The notes beneath the pieces were generated by a model that saw nothing but the letters and a program-made list of their open reading frames with translations, did not search any database and was not told where the DNA came from. A DNA stretch of 64,000 bases from Staphylococcus equorum (GTDB lineage: Bacteria; Bacillota; Bacilli; Staphylococcales; Staphylococcaceae), in assembly GCF_029024965.1 (NCBI RefSeq), contig NZ_CP118982.1, positions 2,604,001 to 2,668,000 on the forward strand, given 5' to 3'. Shown one piece after another: positions 56,321 to 64,000 of this stretch (positions are counted from its first letter, which is position 1; every line of letters starts with the position of its first letter). Both the position numbers and the translations under genes were made by a program.

Positions 56321-57017
56321 TTCAGATTTACATTCCGAAACACAACGTCTGCCACGCATTGGAGAAAAGGCTCCATTTTTTAAAGGTCAATCCACACAAG
56401 GTGAAATAACTTTAGATGATTATAAAAATGACTGGGTGATTTTATTTGCTCATCCAGCTGATTTTACGCCAGTTTGTACTTCAGAATTTGTAGCATTACA
56501 AAATCAATATTCGGAATTTCAAGATTTAGGTGTGAAACTGGTTGGTTTAAGTGTAGATAGTCTTGCCTCACACGTGGCATGGTTAAACAGTATCGAAGAG
56601 TCTTTTGATGTACAAATTGAGTTTCCACTTATTGCAGATGCCAACAAGGTAATATCAGAAACTTATGGTATGTTGGCGCCTGAATCAAATAATACAGAAA
56701 GCTCAAGAGCAGTATTTATTATCGATGATGATGCTGTGGTTCGTGCCATGATTTACTATCCAATGACTACTGGTCGTAATATCGACGAACTTTTACGTGT
56801 TACTAGAGCGATGAAGACCTCTGATGAAACAGGAGATAACACACCTGCTAATTGGAAAAAAGGAGATAATTTATTAGCCGCCCCACCAGAAACGCTTGAA
56901 GATGCTAAAAAACGAATGAAAGATTCCAATTATGACTGTAAAAATTGGTATTATTGTGAAAAAGATGATGAACAAAACTCTAAAAAATTTTATAACCCAT
57001 TTTTATATAATAATTAG
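56310..57017 (+). CDS. Peroxiredoxin, Prx6 subfamily
   Basis: About 235 residues. Reduces peroxides with a peroxidatic Cys in HPADFTPVCTSEF (about 50). The second family Arg is in SSRAVFIIDDDAVVRAMIYY. C-terminal CKNWYYC is the two-cysteine element of archaeal-type Prx6 enzymes, which can resolve the sulfenic acid; mammalian 1-Cys Prx6 lacks it. GTAGGTG 6 bp upstream sets ATG 56310, overlapping the upstream gene by 11 bases. Unlike AhpC, no AhpF partner nearby. Confidence 0.92.
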   Translation: MPLNSDLHSETQRLPRIGEKAPFFKGQSTQGEITLDDYKNDWVILFAHPADFTPVCTSEFVALQNQYSEFQDLGVKLVGLSVDSLASHVAWLNSIEESFDVQIEFPLIADANKVISETYGMLAPESNNTESSRAVFIIDDDAVVRAMIYYPMTTGRNIDELLRVTRAMKTSDETGDNTPANWKKGDNLLAAPPETLEDAKKRMKDSNYDCKNWYYCEKDDEQNSKKFYNPFLYNN

Positions 57018-57089
57018 TCCTACTCCAATAAGATGAGTTATTACTTCTCTCTATTATTCAAAATTAAAAGATAAAATGGAGGCAAAGTT

Positions 57090-57707
57090 ATGACCTTGAA
57101 AGCAATTATTTTAAATGCATCTCTAAAACACGGTGATGAACTATCCAATACAGAAGGGTTAGCGCAAGAAGTCACTGACATCTATCATAAAGAAAATGTA
57201 GTGAGTGAGATGATTCGATTAAGTGATTATAATATTTCTTATGGCATCTCTGATGATATGGGCGGTGACGACGAATGGCCCCTCATTTTAGAAAAAATTA
57301 AAAACGCAGATATTTTAATTATTGGTACACCTTTATGGCTAGGTGAGAAAAGTAGTATCGCAACGCTTGCCATTGAACGTCTTTATGGCAGTACAAGTTT
57401 AACCAATGAAGACGGTCAATCCATTTTTTATAATAAAGTGGGCGGTGCGATTATTACTGGTAACGAAGATGGCGCAAAAAATGCCGCGGCTTCAATACTA
57501 TATGCCCTATCTCATATTGGCTTAACAGTACCTCCAAATGTTGACGCTTATTGGGTTGGTGAAGCAGGCCCAGGCCCTTCTTATTTAGACATCGAGCACG
57601 TAAACGAATTTACCAAAAAACACGTTGAAATGCTCGCTTATAATACAATGCACTTAGCTAAAATTTTCAAGGATAATCCAATTCCGAATAAGGGTAATCA
57701 ATTATAA
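57090..57707 (+). CDS. Flavodoxin-fold NAD(P)H-dependent oxidoreductase
   Basis: 205 residues. FMN-binding start ILNASLKHGDELSNTEGLAQ, then ADILIIGTPLWLGEKSS and GGAIITGNEDGAKNAAASILYALSHIG, the pattern of FMN reductase/WrbA-like proteins. Start ATG follows ATGGAGGC. It is 72 bp downstream of the peroxiredoxin gene on the same strand, with no terminator between, so the three genes 55928-57707 may form a redox operon. Substrate (quinone, FMN, azo compound) unknown. Confidence 0.85.
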   Translation: MTLKAIILNASLKHGDELSNTEGLAQEVTDIYHKENVVSEMIRLSDYNISYGISDDMGGDDEWPLILEKIKNADILIIGTPLWLGEKSSIATLAIERLYGSTSLTNEDGQSIFYNKVGGAIITGNEDGAKNAAASILYALSHIGLTVPPNVDAYWVGEAGPGPSYLDIEHVNEFTKKHVEMLAYNTMHLAKIFKDNPIPNKGNQL

Positions 57708-57719
57708 AAAACAATATTA

Positions 57720-57750
57720 AAAAGCCAGTTGCTTCATGCAACTGGCTTTT
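57720..57750. terminator. Bidirectional terminator
   Basis: AAAAGCCAGTTGC and GCAACTGGCTTTT perfect arms around TTCAT, between the converging flavodoxin-like and MFS genes. Confidence 0.93.
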
Positions 57751-57760
57751 CGCGTAGTAT

Positions 57761-59134
57761 TTAAGCTTTTATATTTTTCGGTATAATAATCTGCGCTAAA
57801 ATCACACCAATGATCATTAACATTATACTTGCCATGAAAGACCAAGTCGCTGCCACGCTTGCACTATGTGTCACTTGTACCGCCGCAAATATTGTTGTAT
57901 TCATTGCAATGCCAAACGCCCCACCGAGTGAAGAAGTCATTTTATACAGACCTGAAGCTAGGCCAATTTTTTCATCTGGAATCGTTAAAATAGCTACAGT
58001 TAAACCAGGTGTCGCACATAAACCATTGCCAATAGCAAAAATAACAAAACCAAATGTTACAGCTACAATATACCAGTCAGATGGCAATACGGTTAAACTG
58101 GCGAAAATAATGCCTATTGCAGGAAATAATGGTCCTACAAGTAACATTGGTTTACCTCCATGACGCAGTGATATTTTTTCCCCTAAGCGAACCATTAACA
58201 CTGCCATGATGACATACGGCACTGTCACTAAACCTGATTGAAAGGGCGTTAAGCCCAATTCTGTCTGAGCATAGATATTAAATACTGTTGTTACCCCTAT
58301 ACCTGTATTAAGTACAAAGTTAACCAAAGATGACCCAACGAACCCACGGTTACGGAATAATACAAAATCAATAAATGGGGCACGCTTTCGACGTTCAAAA
58401 AAGTAAAATACAATTACAGAAATAATAAATACACTACCACAAGTAATTGAAAAAGGACTCGTCCAGCCTTGTTCAAAGCCTTGCGTTGCAAATAAGGTGA
58501 TGCTCCCTATTAAAACGGCAAAGATTAACATACCTATATAGTCGAATGGTCGATTATCGATTACTTCCTTAGCTTCTTCTTTCGTACCAAGTAATAGTAC
58601 AAATGCTATGATAGCGATAATAATAGACAAGATGAAGTTAGACTGCCAATTGATATATGTAGCGATAAATCCACCAACCAATGAAGCGATACCTACGCCT
58701 CCAACAGTACCAATCATTAAGTAACTAATCGCTTTACGTAAATCCTTACCTTCAAATTGATCTTTCAGCACACCTACTGTTGCAGGTAAGAGTATGGCTG
58801 CTGATATACCTTGTATGACTCTCCCTATAATAAGTAGTGCCGTAATATCAGAAATAATAATTAATAATGAGGCGATAATACTTAAAATGATGCCCAAATA
58901 GGTCATTTTAAGTCGCCCTATTTTGTCTGACACATCACCTGCACCCACCATAAAGATACCAGTTGCGAAAGATGTGATACTCACTGATAAATTAATAATA
59001 CCAGGCGTTGTTTGATATGTTTGTTGCACTGGCGTAGATATATTTATAAACGATTGAGCAAACAGCCAATACGTTAATACACTTAATACAATAGCTAAAA
59101 TTAATTTGTTGCCAGATTGTTGTTTCGTACTCAT
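57761..59134 (-). CDS. MFS drug efflux pump, NorB/SdrM-like (14 TM)
   Basis: 457 residues, about 14 membrane helices, DHA2 family. LAIVLSVLTYWLFAQSFINI, GVGDVSDKIGRLKM-like motif A (GAGDVSDKIGRLK), LIIGRVIQGISAAILLPATV (motif B) and LASGLYKMTSSLGGAFGIAM resemble S. aureus NorB and SdrM, which export quinolones and dyes. Single gene with own terminator. True substrates unknown. Confidence 0.9.
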   Translation of the reverse strand: MSTKQQSGNKLILAIVLSVLTYWLFAQSFINISTPVQQTYQTTPGIINLSVSITSFATGIFMVGAGDVSDKIGRLKMTYLGIILSIIASLLIIISDITALLIIGRVIQGISAAILLPATVGVLKDQFEGKDLRKAISYLMIGTVGGVGIASLVGGFIATYINWQSNFILSIIIAIIAFVLLLGTKEEAKEVIDNRPFDYIGMLIFAVLIGSITLFATQGFEQGWTSPFSITCGSVFIISVIVFYFFERRKRAPFIDFVLFRNRGFVGSSLVNFVLNTGIGVTTVFNIYAQTELGLTPFQSGLVTVPYVIMAVLMVRLGEKISLRHGGKPMLLVGPLFPAIGIIFASLTVLPSDWYIVAVTFGFVIFAIGNGLCATPGLTVAILTIPDEKIGLASGLYKMTSSLGGAFGIAMNTTIFAAVQVTHSASVAATWSFMASIMLMIIGVILAQIIIPKNIKA

Positions 59135-59245
59135 GATGTTCTATGCCTCCATCTTATATAATTCATATATTTAAAAAACATATGTACTAGATAGATAATA
59201 TCACATAAACAACTACTTATTGTTAAAAACTATTATATATATTTA

Positions 59246-60046
59246 TTATTTAAAATTTAGTAATAAATTCAATGTTTGTACTACGCTATCAGCATTATTA
59301 TTTATAGCTATTAAATTGGCTTCTGCTTTCAACTCTGGGTATGCGTTATCCATGGCCACTTTATATTTCGCTGCTTTAAATAAATCAATATCGTTTAAGC
59401 CATCGCCAAATGCAATTGTTTCTGCTGGACTGATTTGAAGTAAACTTTGAATTCGGTTAATAGTTGTCCCCTTGTTAACCCCTAAATCTGCAATATCAAT
59501 CCATTCTTCATCAGATGCGATGATATAAACCTCTGACTCATAGTGTTTAATCTGCTTTGCAGTCTCTTTACACTTACCTGTTGCATCGTGTACAGAAATT
59601 TTTAAAATATCTTCTTCAATTTCATCATAACTATTAATATAAATTACATTTTGGAATGAGCCATGTACCAATCTCTTCTCTGATTCTTGTGTATCTTGTA
59701 AGACATATGCACCAGATGCAGTACATGCAAGTACAGTTTGCGCTGGATCAATATCTTTAATTACTTGAATAATTTCTTTAGCTTTACTATTTGCAATCGT
59801 GGCATTATAAATAAAATCACCGTTAAATTTAATTCTTGTTGCGCTATCTCCTACGATAAACGTATCTTGTGCTAAATCCCCAATAATACTTTCGACACGC
59901 TCACACTGTTTCCCCGTACAAAACACAAACCGAATATTGTGTTTCTCGCAATTTTCTTTTAATAATTGAAACGATTCACTATTAAATTGACTTTCATTAT
60001 TTAAAAATGTTCCATCCATGTCCGCAACAATCAGTTTAATATCCAT
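59246..60046 (-). CDS. Cof-type HAD-IIB phosphatase
   Basis: About 266 residues, HAD superfamily with type IIB cap. Motif I DMDGTFLNNES (nucleophile Asp), motif II FCTGK, motif III Lys in NKGTTINRI, motif IV AFGDGLNDIDLFKAA. Such enzymes dephosphorylate sugar phosphates or cofactors such as FMN or pyridoxal phosphate. AAGGGGAA is 6 bp before ATG 60046; a longer frame exists but lacks a site. Downstream of the sorbitol PTS operon but cut off from it by a terminator at 60137-60166. Confidence 0.9.
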   Translation of the reverse strand: MDIKLIVADMDGTFLNNESQFNSESFQLLKENCEKHNIRFVFCTGKQCERVESIIGDLAQDTFIVGDSATRIKFNGDFIYNATIANSKAKEIIQVIKDIDPAQTVLACTASGAYVLQDTQESEKRLVHGSFQNVIYINSYDEIEEDILKISVHDATGKCKETAKQIKHYESEVYIIASDEEWIDIADLGVNKGTTINRIQSLLQISPAETIAFGDGLNDIDLFKAAKYKVAMDNAYPELKAEANLIAINNNADSVVQTLNLLLNFK

Positions 60047-60136
60047 TGTAAATTCCCCTTTAATCATAATTAATATAATTGTATCGGTTTATAAATGAAA
60101 ACCATAATATTTATCTTTATTTGATACGTCAAGCCA

Positions 60137-60166
60137 AATAAAAAAGGTAACTCAATGAGCTACCTT
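60137..60166 (-). terminator. Terminator of the sorbitol PTS operon
   Basis: AAGGTA-GCTCA and TGAGT-TACCTT arms, then TTTTTTATTTGG on the minus strand, 180 bp after srlB. Confidence 0.7.
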
Positions 60167-60322
60167 AGACTGTCTATATTGATTTGTGCATAGTTTAGTT
60201 GGAAATAAGTTTCAACTATTTCTTTATTAACTAGTCAGGAATTGCCTCAAATTACCTTAAGGATTTAAATGACTCTTAACTATACTCAAAATTAACATAA
60301 ACAAAACTATGAGTTAGTAGAT

Positions 60323-60336
60323 TATTTCCCGGGAAT
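60323..60336. promoter_or_regulatory. Candidate Noc-binding site
   Basis: ATTTCCCGGGAATT matches the Noc-binding site ATTTCCCGGGAAAT at 13 of 14 positions, in the gap after srlB. Noc is the ParB-related nucleoid occlusion protein of Bacillus and Staphylococcus. Confidence 0.5.
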
Positions 60337-60345
60337 TAATTGAAA

Positions 60346-60696
60346 TTACTTAATTACTATCTCTGAACCTTCTTTAATAATTGGAATATCTTTATCTTCA
60401 ACATATAGTGTGCCAGATTGCTCTGCCACTGTGCCGCCATCAAATTTCACCGTTATATGACCTAAATCATTTAAATTTTTATTAACTGCTGAACCTACTT
60501 TGGTAATATCAAATGCTGTATTATCTATATAAAAATTTTGTTCCTCAGTAATACTATCTTCAACAGATTGCACTTCAATAATATAGCAGTAATCTGCTAA
60601 TTCTTCAGGGGCATTGTCTCCAAATAATATAATCATTTTTTCTTCTTCAAATGCTCCTGCATCTTGCCCGATTTTTTTTACTAACGTTTTATACAA
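60346..60696 (-). CDS. srlB: PTS sorbitol/glucitol IIA component
   Basis: 116 residues, cytosolic phosphocarrier. The family core is present: EEKMIILFGDNAPEELADYCYIIE and VKFDGGTVAEQSGTLYVE, but the phosphorylatable His of enteric GutB is less obvious; LGHITVKFDG holds the only His in the right area. 21 bp after srlE; last gene of the operon. Confidence 0.88.
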   Translation of the reverse strand: MYKTLVKKIGQDAGAFEEEKMIILFGDNAPEELADYCYIIEVQSVEDSITEEQNFYIDNTAFDITKVGSAVNKNLNDLGHITVKFDGGTVAEQSGTLYVEDKDIPIIKEGSEIVIK

Positions 60697-60717
60697 TTTT
60701 AAAACCCTTTCTTCAAT

Positions 60718-61734
60718 TTATTTATATAATCCAAAACTTGCGATCCAAGCTACAAATACACGAGGCATACCATTCAAGAACCTTGAATATAAAACAGAGG
60801 GAACGCCTACTTCGATTGTTTTCGTTTCCGCTTCTGCTAATCCTAAACCTACAGGGATAAAATCAGCACCATTTTGTGTGTTAATTGCAAACAAAGCTGG
60901 TAATGCTAAATTCGGAGGAATGTTGCCTTTACCAATTTCCACACCTATTAAAGTACCTAATACTTGGCCAATAACCCCACCTGGGCCTAACAAAGGACTT
61001 AAGAATGGCAATGAACAAATGAATCCTATAGCTAATAGCCCCCATATATTTCCAGCAAGAGGTGACATAATTTGTGCGAAAAGGTCACCGATACCAGATC
61101 CTTGGATAATACCAATCAATAAAGCTACGAATCCCATAAATGGAAGTATGGTATGTAGCATTGTATCTACAGCATCACGAGCAGCTTGGTAAAAAGTGTT
61201 TATAACCTTTCCTGCACCCAAACCAATTTTAGTTAAGAATGACTTGTTTACTTCTCCTTCTCGTGTTTCCATAATTTTTTTATCTTTAGAATAAGTGCCA
61301 TCTACCTTTTCAGCTGATGTATTATCTTTTTGAGTTGTACTCTCACTCAAAGATGTTTCTTCTGTTTCCGACACTTCTGATACTTGTCCTTCATCTACGT
61401 TAGAAACATAAATATCTTCCGTAATATATTGACGCAATGGTCCACTTTTGCCTGTAGCCATAATATTAATAGTAGGTATTCCTTTTTTAGGATAAATACC
61501 ACATCTTAGTGTCCCACCACAATCTATAACAGTTGCCATTACTTCTTCATCTGGCACTGATGTCTCAAATCCATTAACAATTTCTGCTCCTGTAATATCA
61601 GCAATTTTATCCACAACTGCAGGTTTATGCCCACCAGTTATATAAACTAATTTATTCTTTTTGCCTGCTACAGCAATTTTCAGTGGACCACCAAATCCTC
61701 CAGAACCTTTTACGATTTCTACTTGTTTACTCAT
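60718..61734 (-). CDS. srlE: PTS sorbitol/glucitol IIB (IIBC2) component
   Basis: About 338 residues. N-terminal IIB with the phosphorylated Cys in VIDCGGTLRCGIYPKKGIP (about 72), a charged linker (about 125-155), then a membrane part of about four helices with GLGAGKVINTFYQAARDA and FICSLPFLSPLLGPGGVIG, typical for GutE/SrlE. GAGGTG lies 6 bp before ATG 61734, which is preferred over the GTG inside that site. Takes up and phosphorylates sorbitol to sorbitol 6-phosphate with SrlA and SrlB. Confidence 0.93.
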   Translation of the reverse strand: MSKQVEIVKGSGGFGGPLKIAVAGKKNKLVYITGGHKPAVVDKIADITGAEIVNGFETSVPDEEVMATVIDCGGTLRCGIYPKKGIPTINIMATGKSGPLRQYITEDIYVSNVDEGQVSEVSETEETSLSESTTQKDNTSAEKVDGTYSKDKKIMETREGEVNKSFLTKIGLGAGKVINTFYQAARDAVDTMLHTILPFMGFVALLIGIIQGSGIGDLFAQIMSPLAGNIWGLLAIGFICSLPFLSPLLGPGGVIGQVLGTLIGVEIGKGNIPPNLALPALFAINTQNGADFIPVGLGLAEAETKTIEVGVPSVLYSRFLNGMPRVFVAWIASFGLYK

Positions 61735-61744
61735 TTTTTTCACC

Positions 61745-62296
61745 TCAACCTTCCAAATTAATTTCTTTACTCAGTTTAACTTTCTGTTGCTTTTCTACGT
61801 AACTTGTTGTGAAATCAGTAATCCAACCACCAATAAAGTTCATAACTAAACCTACTAATAAGTAACGCACTGCTAAGTCAGCTGTTGGTAAACCTAATTG
61901 TTGTATTCCATTGGCAATACCTAAGAAAATAAATAATTCAGCTGGGTTTATATGTGGAAATATACCATTACTTGTATGAGCGAACTGTGCTGCAGATGCA
62001 TAATAACTCGGTTTGTATTTTTCTGGCATAAATCTTCCTAATGAATGAACCATCGGATTTGCTAACATAAATGATCCTAAAAATGGTAAAACTAAATATC
62101 TCATAAATGGGTTACGTGCTGATTTTTGTGCAATAATATTAATACGGTCTTCACCTATCAGTTGAATTAGAGTATTCATAGCTATTAATAACATAAGTAC
62201 TAATGGAACTATTGTCCCCATCCAATCAATAAATGTATCCGCGCCCGTTTGGAATAATTTTATAAATCCTTCTGCGAATTTAACGATGTAATCCAT
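61745..62296 (-). CDS. srlA: PTS sorbitol/glucitol IIC component
   Basis: 183 residues with about four membrane helices. MGTIVPLVLMLLIAMNTLIQ, RYLVLPFLGSFMLANPMVHSLGRF and FAHTSNGIFPHINPAELF are the family's landmarks. Membrane channel half that works with SrlE. Its start overlaps gutM by 17 bases; GAAAGGGG precedes the ATG. Confidence 0.94.
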   Translation of the reverse strand: MDYIVKFAEGFIKLFQTGADTFIDWMGTIVPLVLMLLIAMNTLIQLIGEDRINIIAQKSARNPFMRYLVLPFLGSFMLANPMVHSLGRFMPEKYKPSYYASAAQFAHTSNGIFPHINPAELFIFLGIANGIQQLGLPTADLAVRYLLVGLVMNFIGGWITDFTTSYVEKQQKVKLSKEINLEG

Positions 62297-62753
62297 GTTT
62301 CATACCCCTTTCATTTTTAAATAATTTGTTTACCTTTTTAACTGCTTTCATCAAAGGCGATGGAATTTTTTCAATTTCTCCACCTTTATCAATAATATTG
62401 AGTGTGTGTTGAGCATCTAATATTGCTTTAACTAGTAATTTATTATAATTTTTCAAATCTTTATCAGTAACTTTATTTAATTTAAAACCTTCTAACCCTT
62501 CTAGCTTACGAAACTTAGAAAATACTGTTACCCCTTGCATGTAACGGCCTTCTTCAATTTCATTTTTTCCGTTTAATTGGAATAAAACCAATGTTCCTGC
62601 TTTAAATATTGAAGGTCTTCTCCCAATCGCCACGCGACCATTACTACGTAAATCTGTATAATTTTTCGTGAAATTTTTTATCTGCAAAAGTCCCAATAAA
62701 TATTGAACAACAAAACCAACTGCAGCTAATACGATGAGTATTATGAAAAACAT
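62280..62753 (-). CDS. gutM: GutM-type sorbitol operon accessory activator
   Basis: 157 residues. N-terminal membrane segment (IILIVLAAVGFVVQYLLGLLQI), then LRSNGRVAIGRRPSIFKAGTLVLFQL as in the GutM/SrlM family, found in sorbitol operons as an activator or transport helper. Lies between the PRD regulator gene (3 bp gap) and srlA (overlap), the same order as in lactobacilli. Confidence 0.9.
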   Translation of the reverse strand: MFFIILIVLAAVGFVVQYLLGLLQIKNFTKNYTDLRSNGRVAIGRRPSIFKAGTLVLFQLNGKNEIEEGRYMQGVTVFSKFRKLEGLEGFKLNKVTDKDLKNYNKLLVKAILDAQHTLNIIDKGGEIEKIPSPLMKAVKKVNKLFKNERGMKHGLHR

Positions 62754-62756
62754 AAC

Positions 62757-64000
62757 TTAATTCCTCATTTCTTGATTTAATAATTGTGCAAAATCAGCAA
62801 AGGTAGTTTTCTCAGAAAACTTATTAATTAAAAATGCATTTGTTGATAAATTCAATATTTCCTCATACGTTCGAATTAATAATGCTTCATTTACAACTCT
62901 TTCAGGAGTAGCTATAAGTACGACAATTTTTAATTCAGGATAATCAATACACCCTTTTTCTAAAATTGCGACCTTGATATATATACCTTCTCTATTTTGA
63001 CTAGCATGTGGGAAACCTAGATTTTTATTAACTGTAGATTTTCTTTTTTCTCTTTCGATAATATGTGCTTTGAAAGTGTCCTCAACTTTATTTTCGTGAT
63101 ATAAAATATCTACCATTTTCCCAATTACTTCTTCATAACTAAGTAGTTCATTTATATAATGCAAATCGTTATCAGACATGCTGTCAACAATGACACTTTT
63201 GTTAAAAATAGTTTTACTTTTTAAATCTTTATAGATTAAAAATTGTTCTACTTTGAGTTTTAATAATTGTTCATCGAATGCATCTTCTATATAAATAACT
63301 CTATTGAAAAGTCTGTTTTCTTTAGTCGTTGATATGATTAGCTCATAGTCATTTACTACATGTTCATTAAATTCTACCTTTTCAATCGTAGTAATATTGA
63401 TGTTCGATCCAAAAACTTTATACAAATTATTTTTCAACAGTTTAAGGGTACTTAATCCATAATCTGTCACTATTGCAATATTAGAAATTTCATTTAATTC
63501 TTGTTCTAATTGCTCCAAATAAATACTGAAGTAAATGGTTAAGAATCCTAATTCTTGTTCTGAAACATCCAAACCAATCTCTTTCGTGATATTTTCACCT
63601 AATACTTTTGACAATTCATAAGCAAAGGGAAAACGTTGTTTCATATCATAAGAAATTTCGTTATTAAGTCTAATGTCAAAAAGCATACGGTTGATTAAAT
63701 GTTTTATATGTAACCGTATATCTTTGGTAAATAACGAATAATCTATTTCTATTGCAAAGTTTTCAATAACGTCATCTACTGTGTTTGAAATAATACGATT
63801 AATTAGTGCTTCATCTGTGGATGAAATTAATTCATCTAATATAGAGGCACGTCGTCCCATTAATTGTATGACGATTAAAATCATCTCTTTATCTACATCA
63901 ATATTTGTATATTTTTCATTCAAATAATCTCGAATAAAAAGTATTTCCTTATAGTCATTTGAAGAGAAAATATGATTGTCTAAAGTGATATCATCATCTA
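62757..64000 (-). CDS. PRD-domain transcriptional regulator of the sorbitol operon (partial)
   Basis: The gene runs off the right edge; the frame is open to base 63998, so the TTG at 63923 is not its true start. Visible part, about 414 codons: PRD domain(s) (LHIKHLINRMLFDIRLNNE, YELSKVLGENITKEIG, ELGFLTIYFSIYLEQL), a IIB-like module (IAIVTDYGLSTLKLLKNNL) without the usual Cys, and a C-terminal IIA-like domain with the His of NKNLGFPHASQNREG. This is the MtlR/GutR activator build, tuned by PTS phosphorylation. The DNA-binding N-terminus is outside the window. Confidence 0.88.
   Translation of the reverse strand, partial: DDDITLDNHIFSSNDYKEILFIRDYLNEKYTNIDVDKEMILIVIQLMGRRASILDELISSTDEALINRIISNTVDDVIENFAIEIDYSLFTKDIRLHIKHLINRMLFDIRLNNEISYDMKQRFPFAYELSKVLGENITKEIGLDVSEQELGFLTIYFSIYLEQLEQELNEISNIAIVTDYGLSTLKLLKNNLYKVFGSNINITTIEKVEFNEHVVNDYELIISTTKENRLFNRVIYIEDAFDEQLLKLKVEQFLIYKDLKSKTIFNKSVIVDSMSDNDLHYINELLSYEEVIGKMVDILYHENKVEDTFKAHIIEREKRKSTVNKNLGFPHASQNREGIYIKVAILEKGCIDYPELKIVVLIATPERVVNEALLIRTYEEILNLSTNAFLINKFSEKTTFADFAQLLNQEMRN

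Noticed and set aside
60614..61192. 192-codon plus-strand frame opposite srlB-srlE
   Set aside because: Long because the opposite gene is stop-poor in that phase; no ribosome site and no family pattern.
1..64000. Prophage, insertion sequence, CRISPR array, tRNA or rRNA
   Set aside because: No transposase, integrase, regular repeat-spacer pattern or tRNA cloverleaf was noticed by reading; a tool search could still find a tRNA.

Overview
The window is chromosomal DNA of a Staphylococcus, most likely one of the coagulase-negative species around S. saprophyticus, S. xylosus and S. equorum. The DNA is AT-rich, ribosome binding sites are strong (AGGAGG type), and TTG and GTG starts are common. It carries staphylococcal hallmarks: a methionine operon behind a T-box and divergent from parB without parA, a FadXEDBA-type fatty-acid operon, and FhuD2-like and NorB/SdrM-like proteins. 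It also carries a complete assimilatory sulfate reduction operon, which S. aureus lacks. No rRNA, tRNA, CRISPR array, insertion sequence or prophage was seen.

Layout. 1-7.8 kb: tail of a short-chain dehydrogenase, then a leftward PerR-type operon (second ferrochelatase, catalase, PH-like protein), an ABC exporter pair, and general-stress genes read from two divergent sigma-B promoters. 8-12.1 kb: a PAP2 phosphatase with an extra FtsW-like SEDS protein, a methyltransferase, adenosine deaminase and a small membrane protein. 12.2-21.6 kb: the leftward operon cysH-cysJ-cysI-cobA-sirB-sirC-tauE-sat-cysC, which takes sulfate to sulfide and makes the siroheme that CysI needs. 22-26.2 kb: flavohemoglobin, a YtcJ-type amidohydrolase and parB. 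26.4-33.9 kb: the T-box-controlled metICFE operon ending in a cyclase-family gene; the sulfide made upstream can feed homocysteine and methionine synthesis. 34.2-37.9 kb: a LytTR-membrane chimera, a second CysJ-like flavoprotein and an Asp-box repeat protein. 38-45.9 kb: the beta-oxidation operon, with fadX and fadE joined in one reading frame and two CcpA-type sites. 46.3-47.9 kb: a universal stress protein and a Fur-controlled siderophore-binding lipoprotein.

48-54.2 kb is the accessory, decaying part. It has unrecognised small genes, a remnant GntR-family regulator, a complete Fst-type type I toxin-antitoxin locus, a frameshifted citrate transporter, a frameshifted FMN reductase, and a MerR regulator facing a frameshifted aldo/keto reductase. 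54.4-60 kb holds an alcohol dehydrogenase, a Prx6-type peroxiredoxin, a flavodoxin-fold protein, a drug efflux pump and a HAD phosphatase. 60.3-64 kb is a leftward sorbitol/glucitol PTS operon whose PRD regulator runs off the right edge.

The best leads are the Fst toxin-antitoxin locus, the fused fadX-fadE frame, the LytTR chimera, the ferrochelatase-catalase operon under a PerR box, the orphan second CysJ, a repeated 13-mer in the methionine leader, two near-consensus Noc sites, and the cluster of single-base frameshifts at 50-54 kb.
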